From positions 2,914,001 to 2,978,000 of the forward strand of contig NZ_CP014306.1 of assembly GCF_001557535.2 (NCBI RefSeq): 64,000 nucleotides of DNA. Reading direction: 5' to 3'. Source of the stretch: Burkholderia sp. PAMC 26561 (GTDB taxonomy: Bacteria > Pseudomonadota > Gammaproteobacteria > Burkholderiales > Burkholderiaceae). How positions within the stretch are numbered: position 1 is the stretch's first letter; each line of letters begins with the position of its first letter. Both the position numbers and the translations under genes were made by a program. Positions 16,756-26,586 of this stretch are shown piece after piece. The notes under the pieces are model-generated. The model worked only from the letters and a program-made list of their open reading frames with translations. It had not been told where the DNA came from and ran no database searches.

Positions 16756-18855
16756 ATGAAAATTGCAATTGCGTCACCCGATAGCGAAATCGTGCGCCCA
16801 GGCGCGCACGTCGGTTTGCGGGCGCGCATCGATCATTATCGCGGGCTGATCATCGCCATCGGCGCGCTCTTCGCAATGCTGGTTGCGTGGGTGTCACTGT
16901 CGGCAACGCCGGTCGGCATGTACGACGTCGGCTCGGTGATCTCCAGCAGCACGACGCTTGCGCTTGCGGCCATTGGCCAGACTATCGTCGTCCTGAGCGG
17001 CGGCTTTGATCTGTCGGCGTCCGCGGTGGTTTCGCTGTCGAACGTGCTCGCCGTGCACTTTGTACAAGGCACGCCCATCCAGCAATGGGGCGGCGTTGCG
17101 TTGATTCTCGCGATAGGCGGCGGTATCGGGCTGATCAACGGTGCACTGATCGCGTGGTTCCGGTTGCAGTCCATCGTTGTCACGCTCGCGACCATGTTCA
17201 TGGTGCAAGGACTCACGCTGCTGATCCAGAACAAGCCGGGCGGGAGTATCGGCGAGCAGTTTGGCGGCCTGATCACGTCGGATCTCATTCAGGACAAGGT
17301 GCCGATGTCAGCCGCCGTGCTGATTGTCGCGCTGCTTGTCTGGACCTTCGTCAAGCGCACGCGGTTTGGCGTGGGGCTCTACGCCCTTGGCAGCGATCCC
17401 GACGGCGCGTACTCGAACGGCATGCCCGTTCAAACATACCGGATTGCGACGTATGCGCTCGCCGGCATGTTCTACGCGGCGGCGGGCTTGTATGTATCGG
17501 CACAGACGGGCTCCGCCGATCCGCTCGTCGGCCGGCCGTTGCTGCTTTCCATGTTCACCGCGGTGGTGCTCGGCGGAACGTGGCTCGGCGGCGGGCGCGG
17601 CGGCTGCGTCGGCACGGTGTTCGCGGCCATGACGCTCATGATCACGGTGAACATCTTGCTGGTACTGAACGTGTCGGCGTTTTTCACGACTATCGCTGAA
17701 GCGATCATCCTGATCCTGGCTGTGCTCGGATCGTCGATCGGCAAGCAATCGGCGGCGCATCACTGCGCACAATACGCCAGCCGATGGGTCACCGCGTGGC
17801 GAACCGGAACGCGCGCCAAGGACGATCCAGGCGCGCGGCGCGTGAAATTTGAAGTCGAGGATTTTCGTCCGCTGGAAAATACCGAGCTCAAGGGCAGGGT
17901 GGTATTGGACTGGATCGAGCGCAATCGCGAATGGGTGAAGTACGTGGTGCCCGCGTATTTGTTGTTCTTTGCGGTCATCGCGATCACGGGCGTGGTATAT
18001 GGGCCGGGCGTACTTGCGAGCTCGAACTTCTATACGAGCTTGCTCACGCTGACGCTCTTCCTCGCCATATTGGGCCTGGGGCAAGGCGCGGTCATTCTCA
18101 CGGGCGGACTCGATCTATCGGTGCCGTGGCTCATCACGTTATCGGGCGTGTTGCTTACGGGACTCACGCACGGTCTCAACGATGCCGCGATCTGGGCCGT
18201 ACCGCTCGTGCTCGGCGCAGGTTTGCTCGTGGGTGTCTTCAACGGCGTCGGTGTGGTTGTGCTCGGCTTGCCGCCGATCGTCGTCACGCTTGCAGCCAAT
18301 GGCTTGCTGCAGGGCATCACGCTGATCTACTGCAACGGATCGCCGCAAGGCTGGGCGCCTTCAGCGATAAGCAACTTCACGAACGGACACTTCGGGCCTT
18401 TGTCGCTCGCCGCGTGGTGCGTCCCGCTGTTCCTGGCGTTTGCATTGTTGCTGCTGCATCGCACGGCCTTCGGAAGACGGGTCTATGCGGTTGGGAATTC
18501 GCCCATCGCGGCGAAGCTCTCGGGCGTACGTGTGGGCGCCACGCTGATCGCCGTGTATTGTCTTTCCGGCTTGTGCTCCGCCGCTGTGGGCTTGCTGCTT
18601 GCCGGCTTCAGCAGCCAGGCGTTCCTCGGCATGGGCGACCCGTACTTGTTGCCATCGATTGCAGTCGTGGTCGTCGGCGGCGCTTTGATCACCGGCGGAC
18701 GCGGCCATTATCTCGGCGTGTTCGGTGGCGCATTGCTGCTGACCGCGCTCGGAACACTGCTCGCAGGAACGACCGTACCGCCGGCCGTGCGCGACATCAT
18801 CAACGGGCTCGTCGTGCTGGCCGCGGTGATCACGTTGCGCGACAAGAAGGCATAA
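16756..18855 (+). CDS. Fused double permease of the sugar ABC importer (RbsC-RbsC)
   Basis: A 699-residue inner-membrane protein made of two complete RbsC-type permease domains in tandem (BPD_transp_2; about residues 20-335 and 395-695), joined by a charged cytoplasmic linker of about 55 residues. Each half carries the family motif near its end (LGGTWLGGGRGG and VGGALITGGRGH) and the early GGxDLS motif (SGGFDLSAS and TGGLDLSVP). RbsC normally works as a homodimer of about 320-residue chains, so this is a covalent heterodimer. GAGG precedes the ATG. It is in frame throughout, with no sign of a sequencing artefact. Confidence 0.93.
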   Translation: MKIAIASPDSEIVRPGAHVGLRARIDHYRGLIIAIGALFAMLVAWVSLSATPVGMYDVGSVISSSTTLALAAIGQTIVVLSGGFDLSASAVVSLSNVLAVHFVQGTPIQQWGGVALILAIGGGIGLINGALIAWFRLQSIVVTLATMFMVQGLTLLIQNKPGGSIGEQFGGLITSDLIQDKVPMSAAVLIVALLVWTFVKRTRFGVGLYALGSDPDGAYSNGMPVQTYRIATYALAGMFYAAAGLYVSAQTGSADPLVGRPLLLSMFTAVVLGGTWLGGGRGGCVGTVFAAMTLMITVNILLVLNVSAFFTTIAEAIILILAVLGSSIGKQSAAHHCAQYASRWVTAWRTGTRAKDDPGARRVKFEVEDFRPLENTELKGRVVLDWIERNREWVKYVVPAYLLFFAVIAITGVVYGPGVLASSNFYTSLLTLTLFLAILGLGQGAVILTGGLDLSVPWLITLSGVLLTGLTHGLNDAAIWAVPLVLGAGLLVGVFNGVGVVVLGLPPIVVTLAANGLLQGITLIYCNGSPQGWAPSAISNFTNGHFGPLSLAAWCVPLFLAFALLLLHRTAFGRRVYAVGNSPIAAKLSGVRVGATLIAVYCLSGLCSAAVGLLLAGFSSQAFLGMGDPYLLPSIAVVVVGGALITGGRGHYLGVFGGALLLTALGTLLAGTTVPPAVRDIINGLVVLAAVITLRDKKA

Positions 18856-18874
18856 AACCAAAAAGGAGTCGACG

Positions 18875-19819
18875 ATGAGCAGCAAACGCGTTGCGGTGAT
18901 CGGGTCGGGGCGCATCGGGCGCGCGTGGGCGGTCGTGTTCGCGCGTGCGGGGTTTGAAGTGCGTCTTCACGATGCCGACAGCGCAATGCTCGAAGGCGCG
19001 ATTGCGTCGATACGTGAAAGCGTTTCCGATCTCCAGGACTATGGCCTGATCGATGAACCCATCGAACAGATCGTGTTGCGGGTGAGCACCTTCAACGCGC
19101 TCTCCGACGCCGTGCACGACGTCGATCTGGTGCAGGAGAACATCGCGGAAATCGTCGATGTGAAACGCACGTTGTTTGCAGAACTCGACAAGTTGACGCG
19201 TCCCGACACGCTGCTCGCGAGTTCGACTTCAGGCTTGCCCGCTTCGACATTCACCGAAGAGCTTGCCGGGCGCTCGCGATGTCTCGTGGCGCATCCCGTG
19301 AACCCGCCTTCGCTCGTGCCTCTCGTGGAGTTGTGCGGCGCGCCGTGGACCACGCCCGAGACCATCGCCCGCGCGCGCGCGATCTATGAAGAAGCCGGTC
19401 AGCAACCGGTCACCGTTACACGCGAGATACCGGGTTTCCTGTTGAACCGGCTGCAAGGCGTGCTGCTAGATGAAGCCCTGAGCCTCTACGCACGGGGTTA
19501 CGCAAGCGCCGCCGACCTCGATACCGTGATGCGCGATGGCCTCGGATTACGCTGGTCGTTCATGGGTCCGTTCGAGACCATCGATTTGAATGCGCCCGGT
19601 GGCGTGACGGATTACGCGACGCGTTATGGCGCGATGTATCAATCGTTCGCGAAGGACAGCGTGCCGTTCGACTGGTCGCCCGAAAGCATCGCGCGGCTCG
19701 ATGCCGAACGTCGTGATGTCCTGCCGCGCGACGAGATAGAAAAGCGCAGCCGGTGGCGTGACCGGCGGCTGATGGCATTGCTTGCGCATCGTCGGACCAC
19801 GTCGAAGTCCGATAAATAA
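18875..19819 (+). CDS. 3-hydroxyacid dehydrogenase (L-gulonate/carnitine dehydrogenase-like)
   Basis: A 314-residue NAD-dependent dehydrogenase with the 3-hydroxyacyl-CoA dehydrogenase fold. The Rossmann motif GSGRIGRAWA is near residue 10. The catalytic His region is HPVNPPSLVPLVEL with the SSTSGL segment before it, and the substrate helix has GFLLNRLQG. HPVNPP and the absence of CoA-binding features place it nearer lambda-crystallin/L-gulonate 3-dehydrogenase and L-carnitine dehydrogenase than fatty-acid enzymes. These oxidise a 3-hydroxy acid to a beta-keto acid, exactly the substrate type that the BKACE upstream cleaves. AAGGAG precedes the ATG. Confidence 0.88.
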   Translation: MSSKRVAVIGSGRIGRAWAVVFARAGFEVRLHDADSAMLEGAIASIRESVSDLQDYGLIDEPIEQIVLRVSTFNALSDAVHDVDLVQENIAEIVDVKRTLFAELDKLTRPDTLLASSTSGLPASTFTEELAGRSRCLVAHPVNPPSLVPLVELCGAPWTTPETIARARAIYEEAGQQPVTVTREIPGFLLNRLQGVLLDEALSLYARGYASAADLDTVMRDGLGLRWSFMGPFETIDLNAPGGVTDYATRYGAMYQSFAKDSVPFDWSPESIARLDAERRDVLPRDEIEKRSRWRDRRLMALLAHRRTTSKSDK

Positions 19820-19831
19820 CAGGAGACAACC

Positions 19832-20734
19832 ATGATCGAAACGCGCCTGATTGTTGATGCCAACAATCACCTTGGCGAAGGGCCGCTATGGGACGTGAAG
19901 GAACAGCGCTTGTACTGGATCGACAGCACGGCCGCCGAGATCAGCAGTTGCCGGGCCGATGGCAGCGATACCAAGCGTTATTTCGTGCCGCGCCATATTG
20001 GTTCGATGGCGCTGCGCGAGCAGGGCGGCGCCGTGGTCGCGCTTGCCAACGGTCTGCATTTCTATGACTTCGACGCGCAGACGGTGAAGCTCATCGCCGA
20101 CCCGGAAAGCGACGATACAGAAACACGTTTCAACGACGGCAAGGTGGACCGGCGAGGGCGGTTTATCGCGGGGACCATGGCGTATGACTTCGACCGCTAT
20201 GACGCAGACCGGGGCCAGCGTTCTAGCCGCAGCGGCGCGTTGTATCGGCTCGATACCAATGGCAAGGTCACGCGCCTGGACGGCGGCATCAGTTGCTCGA
20301 ACGGTCCGTGCTGGAGCCCGGACAACCGCACCTTCTATTTCACCGATACCTACGACCGCCAGATGTACGCGTATGACTACGACATCGAAACGGGCGCCGT
20401 TGCGAACCGGCGCGTGTTTGCATCGGCGAGAGACATGGCGGGTACGTTCGATGGCGCGACCGTGGATGCCGAAGGTTACGTCTGGTCGGCGCTCGTGTTC
20501 GGCGGGCGCATCCTGCGCTTCGCGCCGGATGGAGCGCTGGACCGCGTGGTGCCTTTCCCTGTACGCAACCTGACGAGCGTGATGTTCGGCGGCCCGGACC
20601 TCGACATCCTGTTCGTCACGACGATGGGCCGTCCAATGTGGGGTATTCCCCAAAAAGAGCGCGACAAAGGTGGACTGTTCGCAGTCACCGGGCTCGGCGT
20701 GAAGGGCTTGCCGGAGCCACGGTTCGCGGGTTGA
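19832..20734 (+). CDS. SMP-30/gluconolactonase family lactonase
   Basis: A 300-residue six-bladed beta-propeller hydrolase that opens sugar lactones. The metal ligands of the family are visible: Glu in HLGEGPLWD, Asn in RFNDGKVDRRGRF, Asn in SNGPCWSPDN and Asp in TFDGATVDAEG. It is the last gene of the tight operon (12-bp gap, with a GGAG ribosome site). Together with the dehydrogenases it indicates a carbohydrate whose oxidation yields a lactone, and it also suggests that the MBL enzyme has a different lactone or a parallel role. Confidence 0.92.
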   Translation: MIETRLIVDANNHLGEGPLWDVKEQRLYWIDSTAAEISSCRADGSDTKRYFVPRHIGSMALREQGGAVVALANGLHFYDFDAQTVKLIADPESDDTETRFNDGKVDRRGRFIAGTMAYDFDRYDADRGQRSSRSGALYRLDTNGKVTRLDGGISCSNGPCWSPDNRTFYFTDTYDRQMYAYDYDIETGAVANRRVFASARDMAGTFDGATVDAEGYVWSALVFGGRILRFAPDGALDRVVPFPVRNLTSVMFGGPDLDILFVTTMGRPMWGIPQKERDKGGLFAVTGLGVKGLPEPRFAG

Positions 20735-20772
20735 GGTGTTGGTGAACGGCGGGATCAGACTTGAGCAAAAGC

Positions 20773-20800
20773 GATAGCGACATGAAATCTTGTCACTATC
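20773..20800. repeat. 28-bp imperfect inverted repeat upstream of the Fe-ADH gene
   Basis: Arms GATAGCGACA and TGTCACTATC match at 9 of 10 positions around an 8-bp spacer. A TATACT box follows at 20821-20826. There is no T run, so an operator is likelier than a terminator. Confidence 0.55.
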
Positions 20801-20892
20801 AACGCCGAAGGGGCCATGCCTATACTGCGGGACCAAAGCCGCGGAAGATGCGGCGGTCTGGTTAACCCTTTAGATAACGCTTGCTCACTGCC

Positions 20893-22032
<1,140 letters not shown>

Positions 22033-22354
22033 TACGTCTTAGGCTTCTTGTTCGTTGAACGTTTCCGTGTTCGGGTCGACCGAGGCAGGTCGAACATACC
22101 CCACATCTCCAGGCAGGCCGCTCTGCCGCAGCGGCTCCGTTATGCGCGCCGTCCCCTCGTCACCAAATATCGGCCACTGTGCGAAGTCGTCGCACAGCGA
22201 TACCTTTCGACTGCCGTCATGACACCGCGCGAGACGTGTTTTGATAGATCGCAGTCGTCAAAGATAAATGTGACTCTATCTTCAAGATCACCTGTCAGCA
22301 GATCTTCGATGCGCTAGAGTGAGAATTCGATAGCCCGGAATCTGGAGGATAACG
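22033..22354. other. Gene-free interval
   Basis: About 320 bp between the iron alcohol dehydrogenase and the first GNAT gene. I see no convincing gene, terminator or repeat. The base composition drops towards A+T at the right end, at the start of the insertion zone. Confidence 0.6.
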
Positions 22355-22867
22355 ATGTTCGAATTGAAAGAGCTTGAAGATGGAGACTTCAGGCTCATCG
22401 CCGCAACCAACGGCGGTGCGGCTTGGAAAGCTGACCGCGGCATCTGGAATCGATACCTTCAAGAATCGCGTAATGGTGAAAGGCACATATTGCTTGCCCT
22501 TGACGAACAAGGACGAGCAGTGGGCTATGGAAACTTACTGTGGGCCTCGGATTACCGCGCATTCCGTCAGGCGGGTGTGCCGGAAATCAATAATCTTGTC
22601 GTTGCATCTTCGGTCCGTCGGAGTGGCATCGCTACGCGACTCATTGCAAAATTCGAGCAGTACGCGCTCGGCCAAGGTAAAACAACCATCGGAATTGGAG
22701 TCGGCCTTTATGCCGACTATGGTCCCGCACAAAGTCTTTACGTGAAGCTTGGCTATCGACCCGACGGGAACGGGGTTTCTTACAATTATGAGCCGGTACC
22801 GCCGGGCTCGAACGTACCCTTCGACGATGACCTGGTGCTCTGGATGACAAAACAGCTGAAGCCGTAA
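22355..22867 (+). CDS. GNAT family N-acetyltransferase
   Basis: A 170-residue acetyltransferase. The acetyl-CoA loop region is NLVVASSVRRSGIATRLIAKFEQYA (split here as NLVVASSVRRSG and IATRLIAKFE), and the late helix is GPAQSLYVKLGYRPDG. A GGAGG ribosome site is well placed. The substrate cannot be inferred; such proteins acetylate antibiotics, amines or protein N-termini. Codon use is less G+C-rich than the operon to its left. A second GNAT gene and IS remnants follow, so this may be acquired DNA. Confidence 0.87.
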   Translation: MFELKELEDGDFRLIAATNGGAAWKADRGIWNRYLQESRNGERHILLALDEQGRAVGYGNLLWASDYRAFRQAGVPEINNLVVASSVRRSGIATRLIAKFEQYALGQGKTTIGIGVGLYADYGPAQSLYVKLGYRPDGNGVSYNYEPVPPGSNVPFDDDLVLWMTKQLKP

Positions 22868-23157
22868 GATTGTCTGCGACACGCATCTCGATTCCAATTT
22901 CAGGAATTGGTCAAAATACGAGCCAGGCTTTGACAGATTCCGGTCGCCCTAAAAATTCTTCTGCCAGCGGCGCAAACAGCGCTTCTTGCGGCACGAACCC
23001 GGATTGCGGGCAAAAGCGCCATGATCTGTTCGATAAAAAGGATCGCACACTTTGTTGCACACCAGGGATCAAACCGCTCAGGTTAGGTCGATAATCAGAG
23101 TTGAGAGATCCCTTCCACGACAGTGTCGAGAGTGCATCGGCATTATTGGGGTACTAA

Positions 23158-23634
23158 TTGAATATCGAATTCAAACGATTACCAGCTGTACGTCTCAGTG
23201 AGATCATCTCGTTGCTATCAGATCCTCTGGTTTTGCGGCACATGCCTCTTTCGGACGGAGTCTTTGACGAGGAAAGATGTCGCGCGTGGGTAGAGGGCAA
23301 GGAATTGCAATGGCAGCATCATGGATATGGTCCGTGGGCATTTTTCATCGATGGAAAATTTGCTGGATGGGGCGGGTTGCAGCTTGAGCATGACGATGCC
23401 GATCTGGCGTTGGTGCTTGCTCCAGAATTCTGGGGGCTTGGCCACGCCATTTACAAGGAAATTATCGAAAAAGCATTCGATGAAATGAAGCTTGAATTCA
23501 TAACGGCTCTACTACCCACTAGCAGAAACCAAACGAGAAATATGTTGCGTCTTGGATTTGAGAAAGACGGTGAGACGGAACTGAACGGAAAGAGCTTTAT
23601 CCGTTATCGATTATTCGCTCGTCAAGGGAAGTGA
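23158..23634 (+). CDS. GNAT family N-acetyltransferase (RimJ/RimL-like)
   Basis: A 158-residue acetyltransferase starting with TTG. It has the pattern FINGKFAGWGGLQLE-like (here FIDGKFAGWGG), DADLALVLAPEFWGLGHA (the acetyl-CoA pocket) and SRNQTRNMLRLGFEKDGE, typical of RimJ-like GNATs. GGGG lies a few nt before the TTG. The next in-frame ATG is far inside the fold, so the TTG start is preferred. It is AT-richer than the core genes and unrelated in sequence to the GNAT just upstream. Intergenic 22868-23157 holds nothing I can name. Confidence 0.78.
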   Translation: MNIEFKRLPAVRLSEIISLLSDPLVLRHMPLSDGVFDEERCRAWVEGKELQWQHHGYGPWAFFIDGKFAGWGGLQLEHDDADLALVLAPEFWGLGHAIYKEIIEKAFDEMKLEFITALLPTSRNQTRNMLRLGFEKDGETELNGKSFIRYRLFARQGK

Positions 23635-23926
23635 GCTGGAATTGATCCGGCCAGTCCCGAAGCAAGAGATCCGCAGTTACTGTTTGAAACTCGTGCGGTG
23701 AATCGCGCATGTGTTGCTCCTGGTTGAGCTGCCACCGGGTGGCGGCAGTAAGCGGAGCTTCGCACGGACGTTAAAATGTGTAGCTGGTGGGGGTGCCGAG
23801 GGACCTGGCGGCGGTTGAATCGGGGAATTGGACATCGCTAGAATGTCATTGGTCGACGAGCATACTTGAGTTGATAACTTGACATAACATAAATTATCCA
23901 CTTTTTGCATGTAGGGGCAATATCCT
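23635..23926. other. Gene-free interval left of the IS element
   Basis: About 290 bp with open frames on the minus strand but no start, ribosome site or recognisable domain. It may hold decayed mobile DNA. I cannot assign it. Confidence 0.4.
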
Positions 23927-25093
23927 AATGTCGTGTTTTAGCAATATAGAAATGTCGTGTTCTGCTGTTGGTGCCAAGCTGGGAACTTCCGATCAGACGA
24001 TGGGAGTTCGCCATGAAACCAACCGGACTGGTGACACTAAATATGCGCGAACTCGATCGTCTCAAAGTGATTCAGGCTGTCGTGGACCGGATGCTCAAAC
24101 CGGGCCTGGCGGCTGAGCGTTTGAATTTGACGGTGCGCCAGGTCGAGCGTTTGGTGCTGCGGTACAAGCAAACGGGCGCAGCCGGTGTGGGCTCGGCAGC
24201 GCGAGGTCGTCCAGGCAATCGAAAGCTTGATGAGGTAACGGCATGCCGGGCACTGGTTTTGATTCGCGACCGATACGTCGACTTTGGCCCAACGCTTGCC
24301 TGCGAGAAGCTGCGCGAATGCCATGGTTTAACGCTTTCAAAGGAAACGGTTCGCCACCTGATGACCGACGCCGGCCTGTGGATTCCACGCAAGCAGCGCC
24401 CGCCCAAGATCCATCAGCCGAGGAACCGGCGTTCGTGCCTGGGCGAGCTGATCCAGATCGATGGTAGCGATCACCGATGGTTTGAAGACCGGGCGCCAGC
24501 GTGCACGCTGCTGGTGTTTATTGACGATGCATTTAACGCGCATCGGGCGCTCAGGAGCGATGAAGACCTCGACCTGATTCTGACGCACCGGGTGTTGCGT
24601 TGCGTGTCGAACAGCCTGACATTGCAGTACGACCGGGTCATCTACATGCTTGACGACACGCCGCAAACACGTGCCCTCGCCCATCACTACATCGATGTCT
24701 ATGAATACCCGGATGGGCGTATCGAAATCCGGGCACATGGCAGCGCGCTGGCCTATCGCCAATACGACAGGCTATCAGCGATGGACCAGGGTGCCGAGGT
24801 CGACAACAAGCGCCTTGAGCATGTGTTGGCGCTATCGCGCCAGGTGCAGATGGAGCGCGACAACCGACGTATCTCGGGCTCGCCATCAAGGACCAATCAG
24901 GGCGAACCGGTGAAACCGAAGATGCGGGCCAACAACACGCGTAAGCAACGCGAGCTCAGGCAAATCGACATGAACGCGATGATGCTAAGAAGCGCCGAAC
25001 TGCGGGCAGCCGCGGTGGGGAAATGAGTTTTTTAAAGAGAGATTGATAAAGTCAAAACCCGACATTTCTAAAAAGTTTGAACCCCGACATCTG
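23927..25093 (+). mobile_element. ISNCY-type insertion sequence, internally deleted
   Basis: The element is bounded by paired short repeats. The left end has two ATGTCG boxes 24 bp apart (23928 and 23952). The right end has the same boxes in inverted orientation (CGACAT at 25060-25065 and 25085-25090), about 25 bp apart, with TAGAAATGTCG shared by the two inner copies. The transposase gene between them has lost its middle. I could not identify target-site duplications. The element is likely immobile without help in trans. Confidence 0.75.
24013..25026 (+). pseudogene. ISNCY transposase with in-frame deletion of the catalytic core
   Basis: The frame stays open for 337 residues. Residues 1-170 match the family start: MKPTGLVTLNMRELDRLKVI, an HTH (RLNLTVRQVERL) and the first catalytic Asp region ELIQIDGSDHRWFED through LVFIDDA. 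The next residues, FNAHRALRSDEDLDL, belong to the C-terminal domain. The stretch that should carry the second Asp and the Glu of the DDE triad is missing at about 24527-24533. Family members are, from memory, more than 100 residues longer. The product could still bind IS ends but should not catalyse transposition. GGGAG precedes the ATG. Confidence 0.82.
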
Positions 25094-25119
25094 AACTTGG
25101 CCTCGACATCGGTTGTTAG

Positions 25120-25340
25120 GGCTTTTTAGAAATGTCCGCTTCTAGCCAGATTCAAATGTCCGCTTCTCGGCGGCTTAAGCTTAGCCGGCGTCGATTCCCA
25201 CGGCGCCGGAGGCTACGATGGCGGCGACGGACAGAATCACCATGACGATGCGCGGGTTGGACCGATTTAAAGTGATTCAGTGCGTGGTCGACGGGCAACT
25301 CAAGCGTCGCCGGCAACCAACGGCATTCGGCAGCCGGTAA
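25120..25340 (+). mobile_element. Left-end fragment of a second ISNCY-like element
   Basis: Two ATGTCCGCTTCT boxes 24 bp apart (25132 and 25156) form an IS-type end, followed by a short reading frame 25218-25340. This frame encodes MAATDRITMTMRGLDRFKVI and breaks off into unrelated sequence and a stop after 40 codons. The start resembles that of ISNCY transposases, including the intact-looking one just upstream. Only the left end and about 30 transposase codons remain. Confidence 0.65.
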
Positions 25341-25392
25341 AGGTCGATGACCATGCGTTCCCCATCGAGTTTCTCGATGCATGCGCGAACGC

Positions 25393-26586
25393 CTATGCGT
25401 TCACGTTCGGTTGAAAAGAATCACGCGGCTTCCTCACACGCACGCATAACAAAGCCGCCACGGCGAGCGCTGCGGCTGCAGTTTCGAGCGACGTCGAGAA
25501 CGAATGATGCGATGCATACATCGTATTCGCAACAAGCGGTCCGACGATCTGCCCGACACCAAAACACGCGGTCATCATCGCGAGGATGCTGATGCGCATG
25601 GTGTGTGCGACCCGGCGCGCGGCGAGCATCGCGATGGTTGCGGTCCCCATGAACGTCCCGCCTACGATCAGCGCGCTGCCGAGATAACCCACCGGATTGG
25701 CAAACACGACCGGCAATACAACGCCCACCGCTTGCAACGCAAGATTGAGAAACAGCGCGCGCCGTGTTCCAAGCCGCATGTGGACCGCGTGCCAGATGAA
25801 GCACGAAGGAATCGCGCCCAGACCGAACAACGCCCAGACCTGAATCGGATCGATCGAGCCGATCGCGTCCCTCACGAACAACGGCAAGTAGGTCGCGGTG
25901 ATGATGTAGCCAAAGCCCGCAAGTCCGTAGAGTGCGATCAGCGGTCCCGCTCCGAGCGCCGGAAAGGACTCGTGTCCATGCAAAGCGGCACGCGTGCCGG
26001 AGTCGTGAACCGGACGTGCATCGAGACCCGGCAATGCGATGGCGCCAAGGATCAGCGCGCCCGCCGCCAGCACCCACCACAGTCCTGCGCTGTGCAGGCC
26101 GGAACTGCGTCCGGCGACGAGCATCTCGGATGACAGCACGATCCCGATGCCAACACCCGCATACAGCATCGGCGCGCCGCGCGTGTGACCGCGATGCTGC
26201 AAGAGCCAGAGCGACGCCGCGACCATGGTGACCGCGCTGACGGCGCCGGTGATCCCGCGCATCGCGATGATGAGCCAGGGCGCAACCAGCAACGCCGTAA
26301 CACCGAGACAAACCGCAATGCCGGCAAGCGCAAGCATGCACAACCTGCGCGAGTGTCGCGGATGCACGGCCGCGGTCAGCAGCGCGCCGATCAGGTAACC
26401 CGCATAGTTGGCCGACGCGGCGAGCGTTCCCTGGTGCACGCTCAGCACGGCATCGCTGACCATGACCGGGTAGATGCCCGTGAACGCAAAGCGCCCGAAT
26501 CCCATTCCGACTGCCATGACGAGGGCGGCCACCATCGCCGCCATGCCCTGGCTTGCAGTCGATGAAACCTGCCGTATCGTGCTCAT
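25393..26586 (-). CDS. YbfB/YjiJ family MFS transporter
   Basis: A 397-residue 12-segment permease with the N-terminal GMGFGRFAFTGIYPVM pattern typical of the YbfB/YjiJ MFS group, and late motifs such as GTFMGTATIAMLAARR. The substrate is unknown. The ATG overlaps the stop of the upstream LysR gene (ATGA), so regulator and transporter are translated as a unit. Longer open reading upstream is only the out-of-frame shadow of that LysR gene. Its 3' end lies about 50 bp from the IS remnants. Confidence 0.9.
   Translation of the reverse strand: MSTIRQVSSTASQGMAAMVAALVMAVGMGFGRFAFTGIYPVMVSDAVLSVHQGTLAASANYAGYLIGALLTAAVHPRHSRRLCMLALAGIAVCLGVTALLVAPWLIIAMRGITGAVSAVTMVAASLWLLQHRGHTRGAPMLYAGVGIGIVLSSEMLVAGRSSGLHSAGLWWVLAAGALILGAIALPGLDARPVHDSGTRAALHGHESFPALGAGPLIALYGLAGFGYIITATYLPLFVRDAIGSIDPIQVWALFGLGAIPSCFIWHAVHMRLGTRRALFLNLALQAVGVVLPVVFANPVGYLGSALIVGGTFMGTATIAMLAARRVAHTMRISILAMMTACFGVGQIVGPLVANTMYASHHSFSTSLETAAAALAVAALLCVRVRKPRDSFQPNVNA

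Noticed and set aside
23677..23910. A 77-residue minus-strand frame left of the IS element
   Set aside because: It is Pro-rich and low complexity, with no ribosome site and no family match. It may be decayed mobile DNA, but that cannot be shown.
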